The notes under the pieces were generated by a model. It was not told the origin of the DNA, did not search any database, and saw only the letters and a list, made by a program, of their open reading frames with translations. Below, piece by piece: positions 34,166 through 43,501 of a stretch of 61,632 nt of DNA. This stretch comes from an uncultured Dorea sp. (GTDB lineage Bacteria > Bacillota > Clostridia > Lachnospirales > Lachnospiraceae): contig CAJUMF010000022.1 in NCBI GenBank assembly GCA_910586965.1, forward strand, positions 1 through 61,632, written 5' to 3'. Within the stretch, counting starts at the first letter, position 1. Each line of letters opens with the position of its first letter. A program made the translations under genes and the position numbers.

Positions 34166-36241
34166 TTATTCTTCCGCTGCTCTCTTGGCGATCTCTGCCT
34201 CCTGGACATCTGACGGAGCTTGCTCATAACGGGCAAATTCATACTCATAAACTCCCCGTCCGCCGGTCATAGAGCGAAGCGTCGTACAGTAGCCAAAGAG
34301 TCCGGTCATCGGAATATCGGCCTCGATCACCTGATAACCGCCGTTTATCGGATTCATGCCAAGCACACGTCCGCGGCGCTTATTCAAGTCGCCCATAACA
34401 TCACCGGTATAGTCGTCCGGAACCGTTACCTTAATCGAAGCAATAGGCTCAAGAAGAACCGGGCCAGCCTCCATGAATCCCTTCTTGAACGCCTGGATGG
34501 TCGCCGTCTTAAACGCCATCTCAGAAGAATCTACCGGATGGTAAGATCCGTCATACAACGTAGCCTTTACGCCCACAACCGGATATCCCGCCAAAGGACC
34601 CTTGATCACGGACTCCTGAAGTCCTTTTTCAACTGCCGGGAAGTAGTTCTTCGGAACTGCTCCGCCTACAACTGTCTCTTCAAATACATATGGTGTCTCT
34701 AAATCTCCGGAGGAGGCAAATTTCATCTTAACATGACCATACTGGCCGTGTCCGCCGGACTGCTTCTTATATTTCGTGTCCACATCAGAATTCTTACGGA
34801 TGGTCTCACGGAAAGCTACCTTTGGTGTCTCTAAAGTAACCGCGCATTTATACCGCTCTGCAAGCTTGCTCACTGCAATCTCCAAGTGCTGGTCTCCCAT
34901 GCCGTAGAGAAGAGTCTGACGGTTCTCGCTGTCATTAACTGCCTTTAAGGTAATGTCTTCTGCCATCATCTTCTGGAGCGCCTGGGATACTTTATCCTCA
35001 TCGCCCTTGTTGGCAGTCACATATTTCATATATGTATAAGGCTTGGAATACTCTGTCTTTCCGAAAAGAAGCGGCATTGTCTTAGCGGAAAGCGTATCAC
35101 CCGTCTTTGTATTGCCAAGCTTGGCAATTGCTCCGATATCGCCGGCAAACAGCTCGCTTACCTCTACCGGCTTATTTCCGATCATCGTGTAGATCTTTCC
35201 AAGCTTCTCGTCAGACTCAGAAGATGCATTGTAAAGGACATCCTCGCCTTTAAGTACGCCGGAACATACCTTCACGAAAGAATATTTACCGATGAACGGA
35301 TCTACCATCGTCTTGAACACATAAGCCGATTTTGCCTTCGCAAAGTCATAGTTCGCCTCGTAGATCTCATTCGTCTTAAGGTTCACCCCTGCACACTCTC
35401 TCCAGTCAGGACTCGGGAAAAATCTTACGATGTCAGATAACAGGTTCGCAACGCCCTGTGCCTGGATGTTCGATCCCATAGCAACCGGAACGATGCTTCC
35501 GTCCATAACCTCTGTACGCATCGCCGCACGGATCTCCTCCACAGAGAACTCCTCGCCTGCGAAATAACGCTCCATGAACTCCTCGCTGGTCTCCGCAACC
35601 GCCTCAAGAAGCTTCTCGCGGTAGCTTTCTACATATTCCTTACAATAGTCCGGAATCTCGCACTCTTCCCTCTTTCCGATATCGGTGTAGCGTCTTCCGG
35701 CATTCTTAATAATATTCACATATCCAATCAGCTTCTCGTCCTCACGGATCGGTGAAAAATGAGGTGCGATCACTTTTCCGTACTTCTCTGTCAGGTCCTC
35801 GACTACCTGACGGAAGCTGGCATCATCCACGTCCATCTCTGTCACATAGATCATACGGGGCAGGCTATATTTATCACACAATTCCCACGCCTTCTCTGTC
35901 CCGACTTCTACGCCTGCCTTACCTGATACAACGATTACCGCAGCATCCGCAGCACTGACTGCCTCTTCGACTTCTCCGACAAAATCGAAATATCCCGGAG
36001 TATCCAGCACATTGATCTTAGCCTTCTCCCACTCGATCGGGATCAATGATGTACTGATCGAAAACTCACGTTTCTGTTCTTCCTTGTCAAAGTCACTGAT
36101 GGTATTGCCGTCCGTAACTTTGCCCATCCGGTTCACTGCGCCGGATACATAGGCCATAGCTTCTGCAAGACTTGTCTTTCCGCATCCGCCGTGCCCTAAG
36201 AGAACTACATTTCTGATTTCGTCCGTTCTATAAACTTTCAT
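34166..36241 (-). CDS. EF-G-like translational GTPase (paralogue)
   Basis: This 691-residue protein has full EF-G domain order: G domain (1-~270), domain II, domain III, domain IV (GGHGQYGHVK) and domain V. G1 is GHGGCGKTS rather than the EF-G consensus GHxDAGKTT, and G3 is DTPGYFDF. G4 is TEMD instead of NKMD, so the guanine-specifying Asn is replaced by Thr. These features place it with the second EF-G-type paralogue found in many Clostridia rather than the housekeeping FusA, which lies in the str operon. It has its own promoter and terminator. The role may be in ribosome rescue, recycling or antibiotic tolerance; this is inference. Confidence 0.87.
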   Translation of the reverse strand: MKVYRTDEIRNVVLLGHGGCGKTSLAEAMAYVSGAVNRMGKVTDGNTISDFDKEEQKREFSISTSLIPIEWEKAKINVLDTPGYFDFVGEVEEAVSAADAAVIVVSGKAGVEVGTEKAWELCDKYSLPRMIYVTEMDVDDASFRQVVEDLTEKYGKVIAPHFSPIREDEKLIGYVNIIKNAGRRYTDIGKREECEIPDYCKEYVESYREKLLEAVAETSEEFMERYFAGEEFSVEEIRAAMRTEVMDGSIVPVAMGSNIQAQGVANLLSDIVRFFPSPDWRECAGVNLKTNEIYEANYDFAKAKSAYVFKTMVDPFIGKYSFVKVCSGVLKGEDVLYNASSESDEKLGKIYTMIGNKPVEVSELFAGDIGAIAKLGNTKTGDTLSAKTMPLLFGKTEYSKPYTYMKYVTANKGDEDKVSQALQKMMAEDITLKAVNDSENRQTLLYGMGDQHLEIAVSKLAERYKCAVTLETPKVAFRETIRKNSDVDTKYKKQSGGHGQYGHVKMKFASSGDLETPYVFEETVVGGAVPKNYFPAVEKGLQESVIKGPLAGYPVVGVKATLYDGSYHPVDSSEMAFKTATIQAFKKGFMEAGPVLLEPIASIKVTVPDDYTGDVMGDLNKRRGRVLGMNPINGGYQVIEADIPMTGLFGYCTTLRSMTGGRGVYEYEFARYEQAPSDVQEAEIAKRAAEE

Positions 36242-36283
36242 ATTTAGCTGCCTCCTTGTTCTTTAGAAAAATCTCATATACAC

Positions 36284-36312
36284 ATTGTACTAAAAATCCG
36301 GGCACATTACAA
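36284..36312 (-). promoter_or_regulatory. promoter of the EF-G paralogue gene
   Basis: TTGTAA (36307-36312), a 17-nt spacer and TACAAT (36284-36289) lie on the minus strand, about 45 nt upstream of the ATG at 36241. Confidence 0.6.
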
Positions 36313-36401
36313 CTTATTTATTCAAAATATCCATTTATTACAATTATGGCGAAAGACCGCAAAACACAAAAAGGAAAACAAATAGAAAATGTAAAAAATA
36401 T

Positions 36402-36417
36402 ATGTTACAATAGTAAC
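36402..36417 (+). promoter_or_regulatory. extended -10 promoter candidate of tyrA
   Basis: TACAAT at 36406-36411 is preceded by TGT, an extended -10, and lies inside the small palindrome GTTACAATAGTAAC. No good -35 is visible. The tyrA ribosome binding site GGGAGG is ~35 nt downstream. Confidence 0.4.
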
Positions 36418-36456
36418 GTACTTTTCAAACAACAAGTTATTTCTGGGAGGGACACT

Positions 36457-37551
36457 ATGAAACAGAAGGTTGGATTTATCGGCCTGGGACTGATCGGCGG
36501 CTCTGTCGCGAAAGCCATACGCCAGTATTATCCTGAATATGAGATCGTAGCTTTTGATAAGAATAAAGAAGCGCTGGCACTGGCAACCCAGGAATCCGTC
36601 ATCGACGTGGCAGCCACTACTATTGACGGGAATTTCCGCCATTGCGATTATATCTTCCTGTGCGCGCCTGTTGTCTATAATACAGCGTATTTAAAGCAGA
36701 TGAAAGAATTTCTTCATGACGGCTGTATCCTGTCGGACGTAGGAAGTGTAAAGTCCAATATCCATAAAGAAGTAGAAGCGCTTGGCATCGGGAGATACTT
36801 TATCGGCGGCCACCCTATGGCAGGCTCCGAGAAAACCGGATTTCCAAACTCCAAAGCCATGCTCATCGAAAATGCCTACTATATACTGACGCCTTCTAAG
36901 GAAGCAGCACCGGAACATGTCAGCCGGTTTGAAGCATTTATCAGGACTTTGCGGGCTATCCCGCTGATCCTTGACTACAGCCAGCATGATTACGTGACCG
37001 GCGCCATCAGCCATCTGCCCCATATCATTGCTTCCAGCCTGGTGAATTTCGTGAAGGATAACGATACGGAGACGGAGCTGATGAAGAATCTTGCGGCAGG
37101 AGGTTTTAAGGATATTACCCGGATTGCCTCCTCCTCCCCCACCATGTGGCAGCACATCTGCCTCACTAACCGGGAGAACATCTCAAAGATCCTTGGAAGC
37201 TATATCGAGTCTTTAAAAAGCTTCCGGGAACTGATCGACAGCGGGGACGGACAGAGCCTTTACCGGAATTTTGATTCTTCCAGAAATTACCGGAACGCAA
37301 TCCCCTCTGCCTCCGCCGGCCCTATCAAAAAAGCCTATGCGGTATACTGCGACATCATCGATGAAGCCGGAGGCATCGCCGCTATCGCCACCATTCTTGC
37401 CTCCAATGGGCTGAATATTAAAAATATCGGGATTGTACACAACAGAGAATTTGAAGAAGGGGTTCTGCGTATAGAATTCTACGACGAGGCATCTTCCAAG
37501 AGAGCCGCGGAATTACTGCAGAAATTCAGGTATATTGTATATGAGCGTTAG
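36457..37551 (+). CDS. tyrA: prephenate dehydrogenase with C-terminal ACT domain
   Basis: The 364-residue protein oxidatively decarboxylates prephenate to 4-hydroxyphenylpyruvate in tyrosine synthesis. The N-terminal Rossmann motif is GLGLIGGSVA, and the family HPMAGSEKTGF motif is near residue 130. The helical dimerisation domain contains SHLPHI and ASSSPTMWQHI. The C-terminal ~70 residues form an ACT domain (GGIAAIATILASNGLNIKNI), probably for tyrosine feedback. The ATG at 36457 has GGGAGG 6 nt upstream; the open frame extends further 5' without any ribosome binding site. It overlaps aroA by 11 nt. Confidence 0.95.
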   Translation: MKQKVGFIGLGLIGGSVAKAIRQYYPEYEIVAFDKNKEALALATQESVIDVAATTIDGNFRHCDYIFLCAPVVYNTAYLKQMKEFLHDGCILSDVGSVKSNIHKEVEALGIGRYFIGGHPMAGSEKTGFPNSKAMLIENAYYILTPSKEAAPEHVSRFEAFIRTLRAIPLILDYSQHDYVTGAISHLPHIIASSLVNFVKDNDTETELMKNLAAGGFKDITRIASSSPTMWQHICLTNRENISKILGSYIESLKSFRELIDSGDGQSLYRNFDSSRNYRNAIPSASAGPIKKAYAVYCDIIDEAGGIAAIATILASNGLNIKNIGIVHNREFEEGVLRIEFYDEASSKRAAELLQKFRYIVYER

Positions 37552-38845
37552 ATGTATCCGCCCGTCAGCAGGGCTTAAAGGAGAGATTACGATTCCGGGA
37601 GATAAGTCCATCTCCCACCGTTCTGTTATGCTGGGCGCCATCGCCCGGGGCACGACAGAGATCACCCATTTCCTCAAGGGGGCAGACTGCCTGTCCACCA
37701 TCGGCTGCTTTCGCAGGATGGGCATAGAGATTGAAGAAAAGCCGGACGTTATCCTGGTCCACGGAAAAGGCCTCCGGGGTCTCGTGGCACCGTCCGATAC
37801 GCTGAATGTGGGAAACAGCGGGACAACCACCCGACTTCTGTCCGGAATCCTTGCAGGGCAGAATTTTCTAAGCGTCCTGTCCGGGGATGCTTCCTTAAAT
37901 TCAAGACCCATGGCCAGGATCATGACTCCGCTGAACCGTATGGGGGCTCATATCACAAGCCTTCACCACAATGACTGCGCACCTCTTAAGATTGAGCCCG
38001 GAATCTTACGCGGCATCCATTACCAGTCGCCGGTGGCATCCGCACAGGTGAAATCCGCCGTCCTTCTTGCAGGTCTTTACGCTGACAGTGAAACTTCCGT
38101 CACGGAACCTTCACTGTCACGAAACCACACGGAGCTTATGCTGCAGAATTTCGGCGCATATGTCAGCTCTACCATGCACAGTGACGGCAGCGCCACCGCG
38201 CAGCTTGAACCTTGCGGTGAACTTTACGGCCAGCAGATTGCTGTTCCCGGAGACATTTCCTCCGCAGCATACTTTATCGCCGCCGGCCTTTTAGTTCCCC
38301 ATTCGGAGATTCTGGTAAAGAACGTAGGCACCAACTTCACCCGCGCCGGTTTCCTCAAGGTGTGTGAAGCCATGGGCGCCTCACTCTCTTTGCTGAACAA
38401 ATCCTTCGAAGGCGGCGAAGGACGGGCAGATATACTGGTCAGATCCGCATCCTTAAAAGGAACGGTCATCGAAGGGGACTTGATCCCTACGCTGATCGAC
38501 GAGCTTCCGATCATCGCTGTGATGGCTGCCTGTGCCGAAGGTACGACCATCATCAAAGACGCCGCGGAACTCAAAGTCAAGGAGACGAACCGGATCGATA
38601 CGGTCACGGAAAATCTAAAAGCCATGGGCGCCCCCGTCACTCCGACTGCGGACGGTATGATCATCGAAGGTCGCGCCGATACGCCTCTTTCAGGCGCACA
38701 CATAAAAAGCTATCTCGACCACCGCATCGCCATGTCTTTTGCCGTGGCCGGACTTGCCGCTTCCGGCGAGACCGTGATCGAAGACAGCCAATGCGTGGAT
38801 GTATCGTATCCAGAATTTTTCGTTTCACTGGAAAGTTTATCTTAG
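37541..38845 (+). CDS. aroA: 3-phosphoshikimate 1-carboxyvinyltransferase (EPSP synthase)
   Basis: The 434-residue protein makes EPSP from shikimate-3-phosphate and PEP. The N-terminal PEP/S3P-binding motif is IPGDKSISHRSVM. NVGNSGTTTRLLSG matches the class II EPSP synthase form (NSGTTxRL). KVKETNRID and DHRIAMSFAVAG follow in the second half. The start ATG at 37541 lies inside the end of tyrA (11-nt overlap, different frame) with only a weak AGG, which suggests translational coupling. A strong terminator follows. Confidence 0.96.
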   Translation: MSVRCIRPSAGLKGEITIPGDKSISHRSVMLGAIARGTTEITHFLKGADCLSTIGCFRRMGIEIEEKPDVILVHGKGLRGLVAPSDTLNVGNSGTTTRLLSGILAGQNFLSVLSGDASLNSRPMARIMTPLNRMGAHITSLHHNDCAPLKIEPGILRGIHYQSPVASAQVKSAVLLAGLYADSETSVTEPSLSRNHTELMLQNFGAYVSSTMHSDGSATAQLEPCGELYGQQIAVPGDISSAAYFIAAGLLVPHSEILVKNVGTNFTRAGFLKVCEAMGASLSLLNKSFEGGEGRADILVRSASLKGTVIEGDLIPTLIDELPIIAVMAACAEGTTIIKDAAELKVKETNRIDTVTENLKAMGAPVTPTADGMIIEGRADTPLSGAHIKSYLDHRIAMSFAVAGLAASGETVIEDSQCVDVSYPEFFVSLESLS

Positions 38846-38860
38846 ATTACACACAACTGA

Positions 38861-38905
38861 AAAAAGACGGTCTTTCAGCAGTTCTCTTGCTCTGACCGTC
38901 TTTTT
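38861..38905. terminator. bidirectional terminator after tyrA-aroA
   Basis: AAAAAGACGGTC (38861-38872) pairs with GACCGTCTTTTT (38894-38905). It lies between the convergent aroA and threonine aldolase genes. Confidence 0.88.
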
Positions 38906-38937
38906 ATTTATCTTAAGCGCCACATTGCACTTCCCAA

Positions 38938-39963
38938 CTAAAGGAACCTGCGCAGCTCCTCGATGTCTTCTTTTTCCGTCGCCCAGCTTGTCACGAATCT
39001 TACTATCGTACGGTTTTCATCATACGGTTCCCAAAGACTGAATGCCACCTTACTCTTTAGCCTCTCTATCGCCTCATTCTCCATAATAAAAAACTGTTGG
39101 TTAGTCGGCGAGTCAATGAAAAACTCATAGCCCTTTTTCCGGAACTCACTTTTTATCAGCTCCGCCATATCGATAGCATTTTTGCTAATCTCATAATACA
39201 GATTATCCGTAAACAGCGTATCAAACTGAAGCCCCAAAAGCCACCCTTTGGCAAGCAGCCCGCCCTGCTGCTTTACCATGGTCATAAAATGCTTGGGCAT
39301 ATTCTTCTTTGTAAACACGACTGCCTCGCCAAACAGTGCACCTACCTTCGTCCCGCCGATATAAAAAACATCACAGTACCGTGCAAGATCGGGCAGAGTG
39401 ACATCTGTTCCTTTGCTCATCAGGCCGTAGCCAAGCCGCGCTCCGTCCAGATATAACGGAATGTCATAGCTTTTGCATACCTCTGAAATCTTTTTCAGCT
39501 CCTCCAGACTGTACAACGTCCCGTACTCCGTAGGAAGGGAGATGTACACCATGCCCGGGAACACCATATGCTCATGATTGCCATCTTCCCAGAAAGTCTT
39601 AAGGAAGCCCGACAACTCACCGGCATCCACCTTTCCGTCATGCCCGGGAAGCTCGAGCACCTTATGTCCGGTATATTCAATGGCACCTGCTTCATGGACA
39701 CTCACATGGCCGGTCTGCGCCGCCACAACCCCCTCATACCGCTCAAGACACGATGCGATCACAATGGAGTTTGTCTGTGTGCCTCCCACAAGAAAATGTA
39801 TCTGTGCCTCCTCGCATTCACAGGCTTCCCGGATTCTTTTCTTTGCGCTCTCACAGATTACATCTGCGCCGTAGCCTTTCTGCTGCACAAGATTCATCTC
39901 CTGCATACGATTTAATATCTTCTCATGTGCTCCAACTGTATAATCACTTTCAAATGATAACAT
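38938..39963 (-). CDS. low-specificity threonine aldolase-type PLP enzyme
   Basis: This 341-residue fold-type I PLP protein of the beta-eliminating lyase/threonine aldolase family cleaves L-threonine or allo-threonine to glycine and acetaldehyde. SDYTVGAHEKIL lies at the N-terminus. The PLP-stacking His is in TGHVSVHEAGAIE, the Asp/Arg in YLDGARLGYG, and the catalytic Lys in YIGGTKVGALFGE. The ATG at 39963 follows GAGGAG at 8 nt; a longer start at 40005 has no site. It lies 34 nt after hemB and may be the distal gene of that operon. Confidence 0.9.
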   Translation of the reverse strand: MLSFESDYTVGAHEKILNRMQEMNLVQQKGYGADVICESAKKRIREACECEEAQIHFLVGGTQTNSIVIASCLERYEGVVAAQTGHVSVHEAGAIEYTGHKVLELPGHDGKVDAGELSGFLKTFWEDGNHEHMVFPGMVYISLPTEYGTLYSLEELKKISEVCKSYDIPLYLDGARLGYGLMSKGTDVTLPDLARYCDVFYIGGTKVGALFGEAVVFTKKNMPKHFMTMVKQQGGLLAKGWLLGLQFDTLFTDNLYYEISKNAIDMAELIKSEFRKKGYEFFIDSPTNQQFFIMENEAIERLKSKVAFSLWEPYDENRTIVRFVTSWATEKEDIEELRRFL

Positions 39964-39997
39964 ACCTGTATTCTCCTCTCTTTTTGATCCTTGATTT

Positions 39998-40975
39998 CTA
40001 ACCAATCAGCCCTTCATCTATATAGCCTGCAAGTTCTTTTGCATAATAGGTCAGATAACTCTGCGCCCCGGCGCGGAAAGCCGCCACCGCCGTCTCACAG
40101 ACAATATTTTTTTCATCAATCCAGCCTTTTTCTGCCGCCGCTTTGATCATGGCATATTCTCCGCTGACACTGTAAGCTGCCACCGGAAGATTCGTCACCT
40201 CCCTGACCTTCGCGATCATATCAAGATAAGAAAGCGCCGGCTTCACCATGATGATATCCGCCCCTTCCTCCTCGTCAAGCAGCACTTCCTTAATTCCCTC
40301 CCTGCTGTTGTGATAGTCCATCTGATAACTCCTGCGGTCGCCAAATGCGGGGGCCGAATCCGCCGCGTCCCGAAAAGGAGCATAAAAACCGGAAGCATAT
40401 TTTACCGCGTAGGACATAATAGGCGTTCCTGTATAGTGATGTTCATCCAGGATTTCCCGGATTGCCTTTACCCTTCCATCCATCATGTCCGACGGAGCTA
40501 CCATATCGGCGCCGGCCTGCACATGAGAAAGAGCTGTCTTTGCCAGCACTTTAAGCGTAGCATCATTATCTACTTCCTGTCCGCAGAGCATACCGCAATG
40601 TCCGTGAGCTGTATACTCGCACAGACAGACATCTGTAATGTAATAAAGATCGGGAAACTCTCGTTTTGCCTCGCAAAGTGCACGTTGGATTATCCCGTCC
40701 TGTGCATACGCCTGGCTCCCTTTCTCATCCTTATATCCTGGTATACCAAAAAGCATAACCGAGCTTACGCCAGACTTCCCGATCTCCTCAAGCGCGAAGG
40801 GAAGCCGGTCCACACTGTAACGGTACTGTCCCTTCATAGACGGTATCTCTTCCTGTATACCTGTCCCATCCTTTACAAAGACAGGATAGATCAAAGACGC
40901 CTTATCCACCCTGGTTTCCCGTACCATCTTTCTCAGATTCTCATTACTCCGCAATCTTCTGGGTCTTTTTATCAT
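39998..40975 (-). CDS. hemB: porphobilinogen synthase (delta-aminolevulinate dehydratase)
   Basis: The 325-residue protein condenses two 5-aminolevulinate molecules. The Zn-site cysteines are in DVCLCEYTAHGHCGM. Schiff-base lysines are in MSYAVKYASGFYAPF and DIIMVKPALSYLD. The start overlaps the cobA-hemD stop by 4 nt (ATGA), so the two are translationally coupled. No hemA, hemC or hemL is in the window. Confidence 0.96.
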   Translation of the reverse strand: MIKRPRRLRSNENLRKMVRETRVDKASLIYPVFVKDGTGIQEEIPSMKGQYRYSVDRLPFALEEIGKSGVSSVMLFGIPGYKDEKGSQAYAQDGIIQRALCEAKREFPDLYYITDVCLCEYTAHGHCGMLCGQEVDNDATLKVLAKTALSHVQAGADMVAPSDMMDGRVKAIREILDEHHYTGTPIMSYAVKYASGFYAPFRDAADSAPAFGDRRSYQMDYHNSREGIKEVLLDEEEGADIIMVKPALSYLDMIAKVREVTNLPVAAYSVSGEYAMIKAAAEKGWIDEKNIVCETAVAAFRAGAQSYLTYYAKELAGYIDEGLIG

Positions 40976-42489
40976 AAATTTTCTGTATCCTTTCCATTCA
41001 GAATTTTACATATCAGTCCGATCAGATCTTCCAGAGTGGCTTTAGCAGCAGTATAACAGCTCATGCCGTACTTTGATGCCGTTCTTGCAGTCTGAACCCC
41101 GATGCAGGCCGCCTTTATCTCTGAGTAATCCAATCCTTTTGCGGCATCAACAAATCCTTCCACTGTAGAACTGCTTGTAAATACAACAAGGTCTGGCTTT
41201 CTTTTCTGGATTTCCTTTTTTACTGAAACGGTCTGACTTGTATAAAAAGAGGTTCGGTAAATGGGGATATCTTCCACCGCTGCACCTGCCTGCTCCAAAA
41301 TCGGGACCAATTGCTCGTTTCCTTTCTCAGCACGCGGGATCAATATGCGGCTTCCTCGGATCCCTTGACCGGCAAGAACTTTCCCCAATGATTCCCCATC
41401 ATATACATCCGGCATAACATCTGCGTAGATTCCTCTCTCACAGAGTGCCCCGCAGGTTCCCTCTCCGATCACCGCAAACCTCACCCCGGAAAGTCTCCGG
41501 ATATCTATCTTCCTCAACTGCATCTGCTCAAAAAAAATCCGCACACCAATCTGGCTGGTGAATACGATCCAATCATATTTTTCTATCTTCTGAAAAGAAC
41601 AGACCAATCTTTGATCATCATCAAGCTCTACAGTCTGAATCGTCGGAACCTCCAGCACTTCCGCTCCCTCTGCCCTAAGCCTCTCTGCCAGGGCTGCCAT
41701 CAGCTTTCTCGGTCTTGTCAGCACGATCCGCCTTCCATAAAGAGGCAACCTCTCCCGCCAGGAGAGTGTTTCAGCAAGCCTGCATACATCCCCTACTACA
41801 ATAATAGCCGGCGGACGAATCTCGGCTTCTCTTGCTTTTTCTTCAAGTTCTCCCACTGTGGCTGTTACTTTCCTCTGTCCTGCTGTAGTCCCTTCTTGGA
41901 GTATAGCTGCCGGTACCTTTGGATCCATCCCTGCCTCTAAAAGCTTTCTTCTGATATCCGGCAGCGCCGTTACCCCCATAAGAAACACTAACGTACCTTT
42001 TGACCGAACAAGTGCCTCGTAATCTACGCTTTCTTCACCCTCACGCTTCTTATGACCGGTAATGATATGTACCGAAGACGCATAGTCTCTGTGAGTAACC
42101 GGAATACCATTATAGGCTGGTACAGCCAAAGATGAAGTGACACCCGGCACCACCTCGAAAGGTATTCCGCATCTTTGAAGCTCAGCCAACTCCTCCCCGC
42201 CCCGTCCAAATAAAAAGGGGTCTCCTCCTTTCAGCCTTACTACCCTTTGTCCCTGTTCCGCTTCTTCTACAAGTATGCGGTTGATCTGCTCCTGAGGGAT
42301 GGGATGATGCCCTGACAGCTTCCCCACATTAATCAGTTTCTTTTTGTCATCCAGAGAAGAAAGAATCTCCATTCCCACAAGATGATCATAGACTATAACA
42401 TCTGCCTTCTCTATGACAGACTTCCCCTTCACTGTCAGAAGTCCGATATCTCCCGGTCCTGCTCCCACAAGCCACACTTTTCCTGGCAT
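40972..42489 (-). CDS. cobA-hemD: uroporphyrinogen-III C-methyltransferase / uroporphyrinogen-III synthase fusion
   Basis: The 505-residue bifunctional protein has two parts. The N-terminal ~245 residues are the SAM-dependent methyltransferase: VGAGPGDIGLLTVKG, RLKGGDPFLFGRGGEE, GIPVTHRDYASSVHIITGH. The C-terminal ~250 residues are HemD (RRIVLTRPRKLMAALAERLR to VVFTSSSTVEGFVDA). It closes hydroxymethylbilane to uroporphyrinogen III and methylates it to precorrin-2, feeding siroheme and cobalamin. It starts one base after the thioesterase stop and is followed by overlapping hemB. This fusion is known in Clostridia. Confidence 0.95.
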   Translation of the reverse strand: MPGKVWLVGAGPGDIGLLTVKGKSVIEKADVIVYDHLVGMEILSSLDDKKKLINVGKLSGHHPIPQEQINRILVEEAEQGQRVVRLKGGDPFLFGRGGEELAELQRCGIPFEVVPGVTSSLAVPAYNGIPVTHRDYASSVHIITGHKKREGEESVDYEALVRSKGTLVFLMGVTALPDIRRKLLEAGMDPKVPAAILQEGTTAGQRKVTATVGELEEKAREAEIRPPAIIVVGDVCRLAETLSWRERLPLYGRRIVLTRPRKLMAALAERLRAEGAEVLEVPTIQTVELDDDQRLVCSFQKIEKYDWIVFTSQIGVRIFFEQMQLRKIDIRRLSGVRFAVIGEGTCGALCERGIYADVMPDVYDGESLGKVLAGQGIRGSRILIPRAEKGNEQLVPILEQAGAAVEDIPIYRTSFYTSQTVSVKKEIQKRKPDLVVFTSSSTVEGFVDAAKGLDYSEIKAACIGVQTARTASKYGMSCYTAAKATLEDLIGLICKILNGKDTENL

Positions 42490-42966
42490 CTAAAAACCCC
42501 CCGCTTTTTGAATCTTCCGCAGTTCTCTTCGTTTCTCAGCCTTCTCCCACTCCTGCTTTTCTTCCTCTGTCTCCACAAGAAGCCGCGGCACTCTCACCGG
42601 CCTGTCGTCATGTCCCAACGCAACCTCCGTAAGATATGCTCTGTTAATGAGAGTCCGCTCCCCCTGCTCATCCTCTATATAGGTATCCACCTTTACTTCC
42701 ATGGATGTATTCCCAACATGTGTCAGCTTCCCCTTGATCACGATATCATCCTTGGGATAGGCTCCCTTGATAAAGTGAAGATTGTCTACCGATACAGTCG
42801 TCACATTTTTTCTGCAATGCCTTTTTGCAGCTAAAGCTCCTACTTCATCAATCCACTGCATCAGTATTCCCCCAAATAATCTGCCAGAATTATTCAGATG
42901 ATTCGGCCGTACAATATGCACCGTCTCCACAACAGAGTCCGATACTTTTCTTCCCTCCTCCATCAT
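42490..42966 (-). CDS. hotdog-fold acyl-CoA thioesterase (YciA/BACH type)
   Basis: The 158-residue protein has the family opening HIVRPNHLNNSGRLFGG, then ILMQWIDEVGALAAKRH (catalytic Asp) and SVDNLHFIKGAYPKDD. It hydrolyses acyl-CoA esters in the cytoplasm. The C-terminus is a charged helix (ETEEEKQEWEKAEKRRELRK). It overlaps the VOC gene stop by 4 nt and runs directly into cobA-hemD, so all are probably one transcript although functionally unrelated. Confidence 0.9.
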   Translation of the reverse strand: MMEEGRKVSDSVVETVHIVRPNHLNNSGRLFGGILMQWIDEVGALAAKRHCRKNVTTVSVDNLHFIKGAYPKDDIVIKGKLTHVGNTSMEVKVDTYIEDEQGERTLINRAYLTEVALGHDDRPVRVPRLLVETEEEKQEWEKAEKRRELRKIQKAGGF

Positions 42967-43340
42967 AAATCCCCTTCCGTTCTTACTTCTGCCACTTCTA
43001 TGATATGTCTGTCCGGGTCATACAGGCGAACGACCCGCTTAGAATCCTCCCTCATCCCGGGCTGCGTGACAAATTCTGTCTTGTACCCGCTATCCCTTAC
43101 CTTCGCAAGAAAACCGTCGAAATCATATTCTTCAAAAAATAACTCTGCGTCATTGCCGCCTTCCGTGACACTGCGTCCAAGCGCTTCCTCCCATCGGCTT
43201 CGCTCCTGCAGGACAAGTCCTCCTGTCAGCACTGTATTCCCTTCAAAGTCTGCAACAATATGCATCCCAAATAAATCCCTGTAAAATGCCTTCGAGACTT
43301 CAATATCCTTTACAACAATCAATATATTCTTTAATTTCAT
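42963..43340 (-). CDS. VOC-family (glyoxalase/bleomycin-resistance fold) protein
   Basis: The 125-residue protein shows the betaalphabetabetabeta repeat pattern: KNILIVVKDIEVSKAFYRDLFG, then a C-terminal YDPDRHIIEVAE ending. It belongs to a broad metal-dependent superfamily of lyases, dioxygenases and binding proteins; function cannot be refined. GGAGGT precedes the start, and TATAAT lies just upstream of that without a good -35. It is the first gene of the run leading to the thioesterase, cobA-hemD and hemB. Confidence 0.85.
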   Translation of the reverse strand: MKLKNILIVVKDIEVSKAFYRDLFGMHIVADFEGNTVLTGGLVLQERSRWEEALGRSVTEGGNDAELFFEEYDFDGFLAKVRDSGYKTEFVTQPGMREDSKRVVRLYDPDRHIIEVAEVRTEGDL

Positions 43341-43436
43341 AAATTACCTCCTGTATTATATTAGCACCTGCTTTTTCATTAAGTAAACCCTTAAAAATAA
43401 AAATAATATCATTTGCACAAAAAAGTGACTTACGTA

Positions 43437-43465
43437 TTGTTTCTCATAATCCGTTGTCTTATAAT
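43437..43465 (+). promoter_or_regulatory. promoter of the nuclease remnant
   Basis: TTGTTT (43437-43442), a 17-nt spacer and TATAAT (43460-43465) lie upstream. A strong CGGAGG site precedes the ATG at 43502. Both signals are intact although the gene behind them is broken. Confidence 0.65.
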
Positions 43466-43501
43466 CTTCATTTGTATAAGATAAATAAACGGAGGTTTTT
43501 T

